Positions 36,652-45,858 are shown, numbered from the stretch's first letter. The stretch is DNA of 64,000 bases from Pontibacterium sinense (GCF_015209595.1 NZ_JADEYS010000007.1:62001-126000); one strand, 5' to 3'. Notes: generated by a model from the letters alone, not told the origin. Made by a program: numbers and translations.

Positions 36652-37665
36652 ATGTTTAAAAAGATAAAAAAGAAGCTCTCAACGTCTGCTTTAGCAATGG
36701 CTCTGGGTCTAAGTACAGTCGCTGCCGATGTGTCTGCTGCCGAGCACAACTGGCGCTTCAGTAACTTGTACGGACGGGGCACTGCATTTGGTGAAGTCTA
36801 CGAAAGCCTGGCGAAAAACATCGAGACGATGTCCGAGGGGCGCATCAAAGTACAAGTGCTTTACTCCGGTGAAGGCGTTGGTACCAGTGGCCTGCTGGGC
36901 GCTGTGAAATCAGGCCTGATTACGATGGGCGCCCCTTTCCAGTCGATGCATGCGGGTGAATTACCGGCCGGTGTTGTGGAGATTGGTTTGCCGGGTGGTA
37001 CAGATGATCCGAAAGAGCTGCAGACCCTGTTTCATGACAAAGGATGGGATAAGGTGCTGACCAAGGCGTACGGCTCTCAGGGCATGGTATGGCTGGAGCC
37101 GTATATTCAGCCTCCGGTGTATGTGCTGACTAAACAACCTATCAACTCGGTAGAAGACCTCAAAGGCCTGAAAATTCGCGCGCCGGGAGCTTATGGCAAG
37201 TTCCTGCGTAATCTGGGTGCCTCTCCGGTGTCACTGGCATGGAGCGAGATCTACACCAGCTTAGCAACCGGTGTTATCGACGGTTCGATCGGCAGCAACA
37301 TGATCGATCACCGTGACGGTAACCACGTAGAAGTCGCGAAGTATATGTACCGCTTGCCACTGGCTGGCGCGCAGGTACTGCCAATCGTTGTACACCGTGG
37401 TGCATGGAAGAAACTGCCAGACGACCTGAAAGCCGCCGTGCGTAAAGCGACCGAGGTGCATGCTGCTGATCAGTTGCGTTTGTCCAAACAGTGGGAATCC
37501 GAAGCGGTGGCTGAAATGGAGTCTAAAGGCCTCCAGTGGAGTCCAGAGCCATCAGATGCAGACCGCGAAGCGTGGGCAACCGCCGGTGCTGGCCTTTGGG
37601 ATGAATACGCTTCAAAAGACAAATACAGCAAGCAGCTGATCGATATTCTTCGTAACGGCCAGTAA
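36652..37665 (+). CDS. TRAP transporter periplasmic solute receptor (DctP family)
   Basis: Binds an organic acid in the periplasm and delivers it to the DctQM-type membrane pair. 337 residues with a signal peptide of the basic N-terminus type (KKIKKKLS, cleavage near VSAAEHNW). Family marks: YESLAKNIETMSEGRIKVQVLYSGEG, the Arg of GLKIRAPGAYGKFLRNLGASPVSLAWSEIYTSLATGVIDGS, the carboxylate-binding region. GGTGAG precedes the ATG. The next two genes are the membrane subunits. The substrate is not evident; the receptor belongs to the broad carboxylate group. Confidence 0.93.
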   Translation: MFKKIKKKLSTSALAMALGLSTVAADVSAAEHNWRFSNLYGRGTAFGEVYESLAKNIETMSEGRIKVQVLYSGEGVGTSGLLGAVKSGLITMGAPFQSMHAGELPAGVVEIGLPGGTDDPKELQTLFHDKGWDKVLTKAYGSQGMVWLEPYIQPPVYVLTKQPINSVEDLKGLKIRAPGAYGKFLRNLGASPVSLAWSEIYTSLATGVIDGSIGSNMIDHRDGNHVEVAKYMYRLPLAGAQVLPIVVHRGAWKKLPDDLKAAVRKATEVHAADQLRLSKQWESEAVAEMESKGLQWSPEPSDADREAWATAGAGLWDEYASKDKYSKQLIDILRNGQ

Positions 37666-37724
37666 GTCCGGCGAAGCTTTGGATAGGGTGCTTTACGGCA
37701 CCCTTATTCGTTGCAGGTGAATCT

Positions 37725-38264
37725 ATGGTTATTTCCTTTCTTAGAGGTTTCTGCCGAAGCATTGATGCCTTGGTAAAAGGGTGTGGAAAACTGGCCTCAT
37801 TGCTCATGCCGTTGCTTGCGCTGGTGGTGGCTTTCGAAGTGTTTTCCCGCTACGTACTCAACAGTCCAACCATTTGGGCATTTGATCTGTCGCTCTTCAT
37901 GTTTGGCTATATCGCTGCATTGGGTGGTGCGCATGCGCAGCAGAATCGTGCACATATCAATGTCGATATTCTCTACCTTCAGGTGTCGCATAAAACCCGC
38001 AGTGTGTTCAACCTGATCTCCTACGCATTGGGAATCTTCTTCTTAGTTTTGATTGTTTATATGTGTTTTGGAAAATACGAAGAGGCGCTGGAATTCGACT
38101 ATCGCCGACAGAGCGAATGGGCGCCACCGATGTTTCACTTCTGGGTCATGATGTGCGTGGCAGGCGGTTTGTTTATCGGGCAATTGTGCAGAGATATGCT
38201 GGCTGAACTGTTCTTTTTGGTGACCGGTCGTCCACTGCTTGAGGAGGTTGCCCATGGGCATTGA
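37725..38264 (+). CDS. TRAP transporter small membrane subunit (DctQ family)
   Basis: 179 residues with four membrane helices (about 25-45, 55-75, 95-118, 140-165). The LNSPTIWAFDLSLFMFGYIAALGGAHAQQNRAHINVDI stretch is the DctQ signature, with charged residues in the second half helix. AGGTG upstream of ATG 37725. It overlaps the next gene by 11 nt, so production is coupled with the large subunit. Confidence 0.93.
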   Translation: MVISFLRGFCRSIDALVKGCGKLASLLMPLLALVVAFEVFSRYVLNSPTIWAFDLSLFMFGYIAALGGAHAQQNRAHINVDILYLQVSHKTRSVFNLISYALGIFFLVLIVYMCFGKYEEALEFDYRRQSEWAPPMFHFWVMMCVAGGLFIGQLCRDMLAELFFLVTGRPLLEEVAHGH

Positions 38265-39582
38265 GATGTTAACCGTGGTGCTGTTGTTATGCATCCTGGT
38301 CTTTTTTGCGTTGGGTGCTCAGGTCGGACTCGCATTGGGTGGCATCGCGATGGCGATAGGTTATATGACGTGGGGGGACGGTATTTTTAACGTCATCCCT
38401 TCGACACTGGAAGCGACCTATTTCAGTTTTATCCTGCTCGCCATTCCGCTGTATATCTACATGGGGCAGCTGCTGACTAAATCGGGCATCGGTGATGCGA
38501 TGTTTAATTTTAGTCAGATGCTGATCGGGCGTGTACGAGGCTCTCTGGCGATCAGTGTGATCGGCGTATGCTCAATGATCGGTGCCATGGTGGGTATTAT
38601 TGGCGCGGGGATTATGACATCGGGCAGCATCGCGCTGAAACCGATGCTGGAACGTGGTTACAACAAACGTCTGGCACTGGGTGTCATCATGGCGGGCGGT
38701 GGGTTGGGTATCCTCATTCCACCGAGTATTCCGATGATCATGTTTGCCGCATCCACACAGAACTCCGTGGGCCGGATGTTTTTGGGGGCGATGTTACCCG
38801 CCTTGCTGACGGTGGTGCTGATGATTCTTTATGTGGTGATCAGCTGCATGCTGAACCCGGATCGCGCGCCGCGGGATAAAGATATTGCTGAGCAACCCGT
38901 ACTCAAGGGGAAAGAAAAGCTACGTATCGCGCGTGACGGGTTGTTTTCGATGATTCTGATTGTTGCCGTGTTAGGCAGCATCATCTCGGGTATTGCGACA
39001 CCGACCGAGTCCGGTGCGATTGGTGTGGTTGGCGCGATCTTTTTAGCGATCATCTTTAAACGCTTTAAAGCCGATATGTTTCTTCACGCGGGATTTCAGA
39101 CGGCGACGCTGGTCAGTGTTGCGATGTGGATTATCTTTGGTGCCTCGGTATTCAGTAACTTCCATCTGCTGATGGGAGTACAGAATATGGTGGCGGGCTT
39201 TACCGAAGGTCTGGATCTTCCGCCGATCATGATCATCATCATGTTCCAGCTGATCATGCTGTTATTAGGCTTCATCATCGATGAATTCATCATTGTCCTG
39301 ATGTGCGCGCCGATATTCACGCCAATCGCTGTTTCTCTGGGGTACGACCCGATCTGGTTTGGTGTGCTGATGATCATCAATATTCTGATCGCGGTTCAGA
39401 CACCGCCCTACGGCTTTGCGCTTTTCTATCTGAAGGGGATCGCGCCGCCGGATATCGGTATGTCTGAAATCTATAACTCGGTTACGCCGTTTATCCTGTT
39501 AAATCTTGCGGTGTTGATACTGTGCATGGTCTTTCCTGAGATTGTGACCTGGTTGCCAAATACTGTGATGGGGGAGGGTTAA
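38254..39582 (+). CDS. TRAP transporter large membrane subunit (DctM family)
   Basis: The sodium-coupled permease part: 442 residues with about 12 helices. Start ATG 38254 has GAGGAGG 6 nt upstream and lies inside the end of the DctQ gene; an in-frame TTG 15 nt earlier falls within that ribosome site. Conserved features are FILLAIPLYIYMGQLLTKSGIG, GGGLGILIPPSIPMIMFA and TPPYGFALFYLKGIAPP near the end. Followed by a UspA gene after 4 nt. Confidence 0.94.
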   Translation: MGIEMLTVVLLLCILVFFALGAQVGLALGGIAMAIGYMTWGDGIFNVIPSTLEATYFSFILLAIPLYIYMGQLLTKSGIGDAMFNFSQMLIGRVRGSLAISVIGVCSMIGAMVGIIGAGIMTSGSIALKPMLERGYNKRLALGVIMAGGGLGILIPPSIPMIMFAASTQNSVGRMFLGAMLPALLTVVLMILYVVISCMLNPDRAPRDKDIAEQPVLKGKEKLRIARDGLFSMILIVAVLGSIISGIATPTESGAIGVVGAIFLAIIFKRFKADMFLHAGFQTATLVSVAMWIIFGASVFSNFHLLMGVQNMVAGFTEGLDLPPIMIIIMFQLIMLLLGFIIDEFIIVLMCAPIFTPIAVSLGYDPIWFGVLMIINILIAVQTPPYGFALFYLKGIAPPDIGMSEIYNSVTPFILLNLAVLILCMVFPEIVTWLPNTVMGEG

Positions 39583-39586
39583 TCTG

Positions 39587-40015
39587 ATGTTTAATAAAGT
39601 GCTTTTGCCGGTAGATCTGTCCCATGAAGATCATATCCGGGAGCTGATGCGAGTGGCTGTCAAAATGGCGGAGGGGGAGTCGCCGGAAGTGCATATGCTC
39701 TATGTGGATCAGAGCCTGATCCACAGCGCCGGTTATCCCCATCTGAATGAGCAAAGCATTGCAGACCATCATCGTGACGCTAAACATACGATGGACCGAT
39801 TATTGGCTGAGTTACCGGAAGGTTTGATCGGATTTAGCCATTGCTGTGAGGGAACTGCACACGACCAGATCCTTGAAACCGCGCAAGCTTTGGCCGTCAA
39901 CGTGATTGTGATGATGGCGCGTAAACCGGGCATTCGCAGCTATTTTATTGGCTCCAATGCGGAGCGAGTGGTACGTCATGCGGGGTGTTCGGTGGTGATC
40001 GTGCGCAACGATTGA
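39587..40015 (+). CDS. UspA-family protein of the TRAP operon (TeaD-like)
   Basis: A small ATP-binding universal stress protein, 142 residues. The N-terminus MFNKVLLPVDLS and the C-terminal GSNAERVVRHAGCSVVIVR are typical; the motif RKPGIRSYFIGSNAERV matches the nucleotide-binding loop. It follows the permease gene by 4 nt, the arrangement known from teaABCD of Halomonas elongata, where TeaD modulates the transporter. A similar role is inferred here. A strong terminator closes the operon. Confidence 0.9.
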   Translation: MFNKVLLPVDLSHEDHIRELMRVAVKMAEGESPEVHMLYVDQSLIHSAGYPHLNEQSIADHHRDAKHTMDRLLAELPEGLIGFSHCCEGTAHDQILETAQALAVNVIVMMARKPGIRSYFIGSNAERVVRHAGCSVVIVRND

Positions 40016-40042
40016 TCTTACATCTGATGCGTTACCAGGTAT

Positions 40043-40074
40043 AAAAAGTCCGGGCTCATCCCCGGACTTTTTTT
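40043..40074 (+). terminator. Strong rho-independent terminator of the TRAP operon
   Basis: AAAAAGTCCGGG and CCCGGACTTTTT form a 12-bp stem around a 6-nt loop, followed by a continued T-run (to about 40074), 28 nt after the uspA stop. Textbook intrinsic terminator, usable in both directions. Confidence 0.92.
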
Positions 40075-40248
40075 GTTTTGAACTATCTTATCCGATTCAT
40101 GACTTCAGGCTGTTCGTCAGGTTTCTTCCCATTCGCTTTGTTGGGGCTTAAGCGCTGATGCGTGGGGTTGTTTATCGGGCTGTTCCGGTCAGTTCGGCTT
40201 TCTTTCCTATACTTAGAAAACTCTTAATCAGTTTGATGGTGAGCGGAA

Positions 40249-40635
40249 ATGAAGAAAACAAAGCAGATTGTGGCTTCAGTTCTTATCATGATGCTGGGCC
40301 TTATACAGTTGCCCGTCGCTCAGGCGGCAATGATCACGACCGACCAAGCGATACAAGCGCAGCAGGGTGATGCTGAGCGGGCACGCTTGATCTCCTTGCT
40401 GCAAAAGGATGAGTTGCAACAACAATTAACAGCCTATGGATTGGATGCGTCGATGGCGGCGGAACGGGTCCGTAGCATGAGTGATGCCGAGGTGGCGATG
40501 CTTAATGCGAAGCTGGATGAGTTACCGGCGGGTGAAGGGATTGTGGGCCTGGCTGCTTTGTTCTTTATCGTATTCATCATCACGGATGCATTGGGTGCGA
40601 CAGACATATTCACCTTTGTTAAACCGATCCGATGA
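40249..40635 (+). CDS. PA2779-family protein
   Basis: 128 residues with a signal peptide (MKKTKQIVASVLIMM..., cleavage near AQAAMI) and a C-terminal membrane helix (about 98-115; GIVGLAALFFIVFIITDALGATDIF). The middle has AERARLISLLQKDELQQQLTAYGLDASMAAERVRSMSDAEV, the family pattern. The next gene overlaps its stop by ATGA and encodes the PA2778-type peptidase; these two are regularly found together. Function unknown; the C-terminal helix anchors it in the inner membrane. Confidence 0.9.
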   Translation: MKKTKQIVASVLIMMLGLIQLPVAQAAMITTDQAIQAQQGDAERARLISLLQKDELQQQLTAYGLDASMAAERVRSMSDAEVAMLNAKLDELPAGEGIVGLAALFFIVFIITDALGATDIFTFVKPIR

Positions 40636-41627
40636 TCAGGATCTCTGCATTCCTGAATGTGCATAAACTCAATATATGGCTGATTGTAGGAAGCCTGTTT
40701 CTGACGGGGTGTAGCAGTACAGGTGTCTGGCGTGAGCAGGCCAGCAACCTGCATCAACTCCCCATATCTGTCGAGCTGGACGATACACCATTCTTTCCCC
40801 AGACCCAATATCATTGTGGGCCTGCTGCGCTGGCGACGATTCTAAGTGCGACCGGTGTTGATACCGTGCCTGACGAACTCACACCTCACGTATATCTGCC
40901 CAAGCGACAAGGAAGTTTGCAGGTTGATCTCGTGGCGACCACCCGCCGTTTTCAACGGTTGCCCTATGAATTAGCGGGACGTCTGGATGTGCTCTTTGCC
41001 GAAGTGGCTAACAATCACCCGGTGCTGGTGATGCAGAATCTCGGATTTGATTGGTTGCCGCAGTGGCATTACGCGGTCGTAGTTGGTTATGACCTTGAGC
41101 GGGAAACGATCACGCTGCGCTCAGCTGAAGAGAAGCGGCATGTGGTTCCGATCTATACCTTTGATAAAACCTGGGCGCGGGCGAAGCGTTGGGCCATGGT
41201 GGCCGCACCACCTGAACGTATCCCTGTGAGCGCAGATGCCGATCAATATGTGCGTGTTGTGCGTGATCTAGAAAAACTGCATCCAGAGATCGCTGTTAGC
41301 GCCTACCAGCATGCAATAGAGCGCTGGCCGGAGAATGCCCTGATATGGTTGGCGCTGGGTAATGCGTTGTACAGTCAACAGCAGTATCAGGGTTCTGTGA
41401 CAACGTACCGTGAAGCACTGCAGCATCATCCTGACAACGAACAGCTGTGGAATAACTACGCCTATGCGTTGAGCTCTGTCGAGTGTGGCGAAGCGTCTCG
41501 CGCTGCGATTCACTGTGCGGTGCGGATTAAACCGAATGACCCCCTCTTAATCGACAGTCTCTACGAGTTGCACCAACATAACGTCAAGACGGCATTACTG
41601 TGTGATGTGGTGCATTGCCCTCTATAA
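40632..41627 (+). CDS. PA2778-family C39-like cysteine peptidase, lipoprotein
   Basis: 331 residues. A lipoprotein signal (LFLTGCSS, lipid Cys near 27) is followed by a C39-like peptidase domain (about 45-195) with catalytic Cys in QYHCGPAALA, His in WHYAVVVGYD and the acidic residue just after. The C-terminal third (about 200-325) has tetratricopeptide-like repeats (NALIWLALGNALYSQQQYQGSVTTYREAL, NEQLWNNYAYAL). C39-like proteins cleave double-glycine leaders in bacteriocin systems; here the substrate is unknown and may be related to the adjacent PA2779 protein. Confidence 0.9.
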   Translation: MIRISAFLNVHKLNIWLIVGSLFLTGCSSTGVWREQASNLHQLPISVELDDTPFFPQTQYHCGPAALATILSATGVDTVPDELTPHVYLPKRQGSLQVDLVATTRRFQRLPYELAGRLDVLFAEVANNHPVLVMQNLGFDWLPQWHYAVVVGYDLERETITLRSAEEKRHVVPIYTFDKTWARAKRWAMVAAPPERIPVSADADQYVRVVRDLEKLHPEIAVSAYQHAIERWPENALIWLALGNALYSQQQYQGSVTTYREALQHHPDNEQLWNNYAYALSSVECGEASRAAIHCAVRIKPNDPLLIDSLYELHQHNVKTALLCDVVHCPL

Positions 41628-41657
41628 GTTGAGACATTCTCGGCTCGATCTGTCTAT

Positions 41658-41690
41658 ATGGAGACCCCATGGACGGGGCGTGCACTCCAT
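41658..41690 (+). terminator. Hairpin after the C39-like peptidase gene
   Basis: ATGGAG (41658-41663) pairs with CTCCAT (41685-41690), and inside it CCCC pairs with GGGG (41665-41668 and 41675-41678). No T-run follows. Probable transcript end of the PA2779/PA2778 operon, 30 nt after the stop. Confidence 0.45.
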
Positions 41691-41710
41691 CTTCCGACCT
41701 TCGTCGCTGC

Positions 41711-41753
41711 TAACTGACTTGCCGTTTGTTCGGTCAGGCTGGTAAGTCAGTTA
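41711..41753. repeat. Hairpin repeat, copy 2
   Basis: TAACTGACTTGCC and GGTAAGTCAGTTA form a 13-bp stem (one G-T pair) around GTTTGTTCGGTCAGGCT. Compared with copy 1 at 35415-35457 the stem changes in pairs (first/last C-G to T-A; sixth pair C-G to G-C), while the loop keeps GTTTG, CG, CAGGC and GGTAAGT. It stands 54 bp upstream of the hupS sigma-54 element. Confidence 0.75.
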
Positions 41754-41806
41754 TCCATTATTTTTGTTGTTCCCCTCCTGATCGTTGATTCCTAGTGGTT
41801 TTTAAA

Positions 41807-41825
41807 CTTGGCCCACTCTTTGCTG
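41807..41825 (+). promoter_or_regulatory. Sigma-54 (-24/-12) promoter of hupSLC
   Basis: CTTGGCCCACTCTTTGCTG matches the TTGGCAC-N5-TTGCW pattern: GG at 41810-41811 and GC at 41822-41823, exactly 12 nt apart as required. One base (C for A in GGCAC) differs. Expected start of transcription near 41834-41836. It fits control by the NtrC-type activator HupR encoded at 62.2 kb. Confidence 0.82.
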
Positions 41826-41952
41826 AAGCTATAGCTAACCAATAAAAAACAATAAAGCTGAACACTGTTTGCTGCCGCACCTTTTGCATCTGGGGTGAGT
41901 GGGTCAAAACGAGCAGTGCTTCTTCAGCGGTACCACTGCCGGAGAGAGCCGA

Positions 41953-43029
41953 ATGTCCCAAATCGAAACCTTCTACGAAGTCATGCGACGACAGGGGATC
42001 ACCCGTCGTAGCTTCCTCAAATACTGTAGCCTGACCGCCGCTGCTCTGGGTCTGGGGCCAACGTTTGCGCCGCAAATTGCGCATGCAATGGAGACCAAAG
42101 AGCGTACGCCGGTGATCTGGTTGCATGGTCTTGAATGCACCTGTTGTTCCGAGTCCTTTATCCGTTCTGCACATCCGCTGGTTAAAGATGTGGTGCTGTC
42201 GATGATCTCACTGGACTACGACGATACGCTGATGGCGTCCGCCGGACATCAGGCCGAGGCCATTCTGGAAGAGACCATTCAGAAATACAAAGGTAAGTAC
42301 ATTCTGGCCGTAGAAGGCAATCCACCGCTTAACGAAGACGGTATGTTCTGTATCGTGGGTGGCAAACCGTTTCTTGATCAATTGAAGCACGCGGCGAAAG
42401 ACGCTGCTGCGGTTATCGCGTGGGGTTCCTGCGCGTCCTGGGGTTGTGTGCAGGCAGCACGCCCGAACCCAACGCAAGCTGTGCCAATTCACAAAGTGAT
42501 TACCGATAAACCGATTATTAAAGTGCCCGGCTGCCCGCCGATTGCGGAGGTTATGACCGGTGTGATCACCTACATGCTGACCTTTGGTCGTTTACCGGAG
42601 CTGGATCGTCAGGGGCGTCCGAAGATGTTCTACAGCCAGCGAATCCACGACAAATGTTACCGCCGTCCACACTTTGATGCGGGTCAGTTTGTAGAGCAAT
42701 GGGATGATGAAGGCGCGCGCAAAGGCTACTGCTTGTACAAAGTGGGCTGTAAAGGACCGACTACTTACAACGCCTGTTCAACGGTGCGCTGGAACGAAGG
42801 CACCTCCTTCCCGATTCAGGCGGGTCACGGGTGTATCGGGTGTTCTGAAGATGGTTTCTGGGACAAAGGTTCTTTCTATGATCGCCTGTCCAATATCCCG
42901 CAGTTTGGCATTGAGAAAAATGCCGATCAGATAGGTACCGCCGTGGCCGGTGGTGTGGGTGCGGCCATCGCGGCCCATGCTGCCGTGAGTGCAGTGAAAC
43001 GCGCGCAGCACAAAGGAGATCAGGAATAA
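41953..43029 (+). CDS. hupS: Uptake [NiFe]-hydrogenase small subunit, O2-tolerant type
   Basis: The electron-transfer subunit of the membrane-bound hydrogenase. Start ATG 41953 (GGAGAG upstream) gives a long Tat signal with ITRRSFLK (residues 16-23) and cleavage near AHA45. The proximal-cluster region reads [10 protein letters not shown] (Cys62, Cys64, Cys65) and later [11 protein letters not shown]; these two extra cysteines are those of the 4Fe-3S cluster that makes group 1d enzymes O2-tolerant. Other ligands: [54 protein letters not shown]-terminal hydrophobic segment (about 325-345; [19 protein letters not shown]) anchors it in the membrane. 358 residues. Its stop overlaps the hupL ATG by one base (TAATG). 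Confidence 0.97.
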   Translation: MSQIETFYEVMRRQGITRRSFLKYCSLTAAALGLGPTFAPQIAHAMETKERTPVIWLHGLECTCCSESFIRSAHPLVKDVVLSMISLDYDDTLMASAGHQAEAILEETIQKYKGKYILAVEGNPPLNEDGMFCIVGGKPFLDQLKHAAKDAAAVIAWGSCASWGCVQAARPNPTQAVPIHKVITDKPIIKVPGCPPIAEVMTGVITYMLTFGRLPELDRQGRPKMFYSQRIHDKCYRRPHFDAGQFVEQWDDEGARKGYCLYKVGCKGPTTYNACSTVRWNEGTSFPIQAGHGCIGCSEDGFWDKGSFYDRLSNIPQFGIEKNADQIGTAVAGGVGAAIAAHAAVSAVKRAQHKGDQE

Positions 43030-44834
43030 TGACCGAACTGAATACAAAAAATCTGGATAACAGCGGTCGTCGTATTGTTGTTGATCCCGTGACCCGTATT
43101 GAAGGTCACATGCGTTGCGAAGTAAACGTGGATGAGAACAACATCATCCGAAACGCGGTGTCCACCGGTACCATGTGGCGTGGTTTGGAAGTGATCCTTA
43201 AAGGTCGTGACCCGCGTGACGCCTGGGCGTTTGTTGAACGTATCTGTGGTGTCTGTACCGGAACCCATGCACTGACCTCAGTGCGCGCAGTGGAAGATGC
43301 GCTGGGTATTCAGGTGCCGCTCAACGCCCACCTGATCCGTCATATGATGGACAAAACCCTGCAGATTCACGATCACATTGTCCATTTTTATCACCTGCAC
43401 GCGCTGGACTGGGTGAACCCGGTCAACGCGCTAAAAGCCGATCCAGTGGCAACCTCTGAACTGCAGCAAATGGTGTCGCCGAAGCATGCGAAATCCAGCC
43501 CGGGTTACTTCAAAGACGTACAGACGCGCCTGAAGAAGTTTGTAGAAACCGGCCAATTGGGCCTGTTTGCCAACGGTTATTGGGATAACCCTGCGTATAA
43601 ACTGCCGCCAGAAGCGGATTTGATGGCCGTTTCCCACTATCTGGAAGCGCTGGATCTACAGCGTGATATTGTCAAGATTCACACCATCTTTGGTGGTAAG
43701 AACCCGCATCCGAACTACATGGTGGGTGGTGTGGCGTGTGCGATTAATATCGATGGCACAGGTGCGTCCGGTGCGCCGGTGAATATGACCAGTCTGAACT
43801 TTGTACTGGAGCGTATTCGCGAAGCGCAGGAGTTCACCAAAAACGTTTACCTGCCGGATGTGATGGCGGTGGCGAGTATCTATAAAGACTGGCTCTACGG
43901 TGGCGGTCTGGCAGCAGAAAACGTGCTCTCCTACGGTACTTATTCACAAGTACCGTACGATAAATCCACCGACCTGCTGCCTGCTGGTGCCATCATTGGT
44001 GGTAACTGGAACGAGGTGCATCCGGTGGATGTGCGCGACCCTGAGCAGATTCAGGAGTTCGTTGATCACTCGTGGTACAGCTACGCCAACGGTGAAAAAG
44101 GCCTGCACCCGTGGGATGGGGAAACCGAGCCGAAGTTCGAGCTGGGCCCGAATACAGTCGGCACCAAAACTAACATCAAAGAGCTGGACGAGTCCGCGAA
44201 ATACAGCTGGATTAAAGCACCACGCTGGCGCGGTCACGCGATGGAAGTGGGGCCGTTGTCCCGTTACATCATCGGTTACGTATCCGGTCAGGAATATGTA
44301 CAGGAGCAGGTGGATCGCTCGTTATCCGGCTTTAATCAGGCCACCGGTCTGGATCTGGGACTGAAACAGTTCCTGCCGTCCACCTTGGGCCGCACGCTGG
44401 CCCGCGCGCTGGAATGTGAACTGTGCTGTGACACCATGTTGGATGACTGGCATCAGCTGGTGAACAACATCAAGAACGGTGACAGCTCGACCGCCAATGT
44501 GGAGAAATGGGACCCAAGCACCTGGCCAAAAGAGGCGCTGGGTGTGGGGATAAACGAAGCCCCCCGTGGTGCGCTCGGTCACTGGATCAAGATCAAAGAC
44601 GGCAAGATCGAAAACTATCAGGCGATTGTGCCGACCACCTGGAACGGATCGCCGCGTGATGCGCAGGGCAATATCGGCGCCTTTGAAGCCGCGTTGCTGA
44701 ATACGCCGATGGAGCGACCGGATGAGCCGGTGGAAATTCTGCGTACGTTGCACAGCTTTGATCCGTGTCTGGCGTGTTCTACACACGTGATGTCCGAAGA
44801 CGGTCAGGAGCTGACTAAGGTGAAAATCCGGTAA
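43029..44834 (+). CDS. hupL: Uptake [NiFe]-hydrogenase large subunit
   Basis: Carries the NiFe active site that oxidises H2 at the outer face of the inner membrane. 601 residues. N-terminal metal motif [13 protein letters not shown] and C-terminal DPCLACSTH, followed by a 15-residue extension ([15 protein letters not shown]) to be removed by the protease HupD after nickel insertion. It has no signal peptide and is exported with HupS. Contiguous with hupS and followed by hupC after 60 nt. Overall size and motifs match group 1d. Confidence 0.98.
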   Translation: MTELNTKNLDNSGRRIVVDPVTRIEGHMRCEVNVDENNIIRNAVSTGTMWRGLEVILKGRDPRDAWAFVERICGVCTGTHALTSVRAVEDALGIQVPLNAHLIRHMMDKTLQIHDHIVHFYHLHALDWVNPVNALKADPVATSELQQMVSPKHAKSSPGYFKDVQTRLKKFVETGQLGLFANGYWDNPAYKLPPEADLMAVSHYLEALDLQRDIVKIHTIFGGKNPHPNYMVGGVACAINIDGTGASGAPVNMTSLNFVLERIREAQEFTKNVYLPDVMAVASIYKDWLYGGGLAAENVLSYGTYSQVPYDKSTDLLPAGAIIGGNWNEVHPVDVRDPEQIQEFVDHSWYSYANGEKGLHPWDGETEPKFELGPNTVGTKTNIKELDESAKYSWIKAPRWRGHAMEVGPLSRYIIGYVSGQEYVQEQVDRSLSGFNQATGLDLGLKQFLPSTLGRTLARALECELCCDTMLDDWHQLVNNIKNGDSSTANVEKWDPSTWPKEALGVGINEAPRGALGHWIKIKDGKIENYQAIVPTTWNGSPRDAQGNIGAFEAALLNTPMERPDEPVEILRTLHSFDPCLACSTHVMSEDGQELTKVKIR

Positions 44835-44894
44835 TGTGCTGCGCGTAGGGTCGGTTGAGTCTGGTTCTGCGCGCCGTTCTGGGAGGTTAGAAAG

Positions 44895-45647
44895 ATGACT
44901 ATGTCAGTAAAAGAAGACGACCTGCTCACCGGAGAAGATGCAACTCGTGAAGAGCAGGAAAAACCGATCACCCGCAAACAGACCGCGGTGTACGTATACG
45001 AAGCCCCGGTGCGTTTATGGCACTGGGTGACCGTGTTCTCTGTACTGGTGCTGTGTGTCAGCGGTTATTTTATCGGATCACCGTTACCGACTATGCCGGG
45101 TGAAGCGATCGATAACTACCTGATGGGATATATCCGCTTTGCGCACTTTACGGCGGGCTACATCGTCGCGATCGCATTTGTTGGCCGTATCTACTGGGCG
45201 ATGGTGGGGAGCAGTCACGCGCGTGAACTGTTTTTCCCTAAGCTGGCGACCCGTAAGTGGTGGAGCGAAGCGATCCATGAGGTGCGTTGGTATCTGTTTC
45301 TGGAGAAAACCCCGAAGAAGTACATTGGCCATAACCCGCTGGGTCAGCTGGCGATGTTTTTCTTCTTTGTGCTGGGCATGATCTTCATGATCATCACGGG
45401 TTTTGCGCTGTACGGCGAAGGACTGGGGCAGGGCAGCTGGGCCGATGTTGTTTTCGGCTGGGTGATTCCGGCGATGGGGCAGAGTCAGGATGTTCATACC
45501 TGGCACCATCTGGGTATGTGGTACCTGATCACCTTCATCATGATCCATGTGTACGTGGCGGTGCGTGAAGACATCATGTCCCGTCAGAGCCTGATCTCCA
45601 CCATGATTGGTGGCTGGCGTATGTTTAAGGATGACCGCCCGGATTGA
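44895..45647 (+). CDS. hupC: Hydrogenase b-type cytochrome, membrane anchor
   Basis: Takes electrons from HupS to the quinone pool. 250 residues; four membrane helices (about 40-60, 78-100, 150-172, 205-228) after a long acidic N-terminus. Heme-ligand histidines are in the family positions: RLWHWVTVFS in helix 1, RFAHFTAGY in helix 2 and HTWHHLGMWYLITFIMIHVYVAVRED in helix 4. GGAGG precedes the ATG. It is the last gene of the hupSLC unit before the foreign block. Confidence 0.95.
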   Translation: MTMSVKEDDLLTGEDATREEQEKPITRKQTAVYVYEAPVRLWHWVTVFSVLVLCVSGYFIGSPLPTMPGEAIDNYLMGYIRFAHFTAGYIVAIAFVGRIYWAMVGSSHARELFFPKLATRKWWSEAIHEVRWYLFLEKTPKKYIGHNPLGQLAMFFFFVLGMIFMIITGFALYGEGLGQGSWADVVFGWVIPAMGQSQDVHTWHHLGMWYLITFIMIHVYVAVREDIMSRQSLISTMIGGWRMFKDDRPD

Positions 45648-45693
45648 TCCGGCGGCATCTGACTATCTTCCGATTGCTCTGGGAGACCGTTGG

Positions 45694-45730
45694 TAGTCAC
45701 TTATCAGACCCACCTACTGATCAGTGACTA
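45694..45730. repeat. Hairpin after hupC, possible inverted copy 3 of the repeat
   Basis: TAGTCACT (45694-45701) and AGTGACTA (45723-45730), then ATCAG and CTGAT, form a 13-bp stem with one mismatch. On the opposite strand it shows GGT..G.CTG.TAAGT like the right half of copies 1 and 2, but the match is weaker. With copy 2 it flanks hupSLC. Confidence 0.5.
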
Positions 45731-45740
45731 CAGGCAAAAT

Positions 45741-45769
45741 ACCTTCAGGAACCTGCCGTTCCTGAAGGT
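45741..45769 (+). terminator. Perfect hairpin after hupC
   Basis: ACCTTCAGGAAC (45741-45752) and GTTCCTGAAGGT (45758-45769) form a perfect 12-bp stem around a 5-nt loop. No T-run follows. Together with the hairpin just before it, it probably protects or ends the hupSLC transcript. Confidence 0.6.
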
Positions 45770-45858
45770 CACGATTGTCATTCAATAGTTGGGCCTGCCG
45801 AAGGTATCTTATGCCGGAGGCGGGCCGTTTTTTCAGAGTTGAGTCCAAGAGGTATCCC

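Larger units (their letters stand above)
41628..41952. other. 325-bp region upstream of hupS holding hairpins and a sigma-54 promoter
   Basis: From left: a two-part hairpin (41658-41690), the hairpin repeat copy 2 (41711-41753), an AT-rich stretch (41754-41806), a -24/-12 element (41807-41825) and a leader of about 115 nt to the hupS ATG. No gene in it. The AT-rich part between hairpin and promoter is where an IHF or activator site would be expected. Confidence 0.7.
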
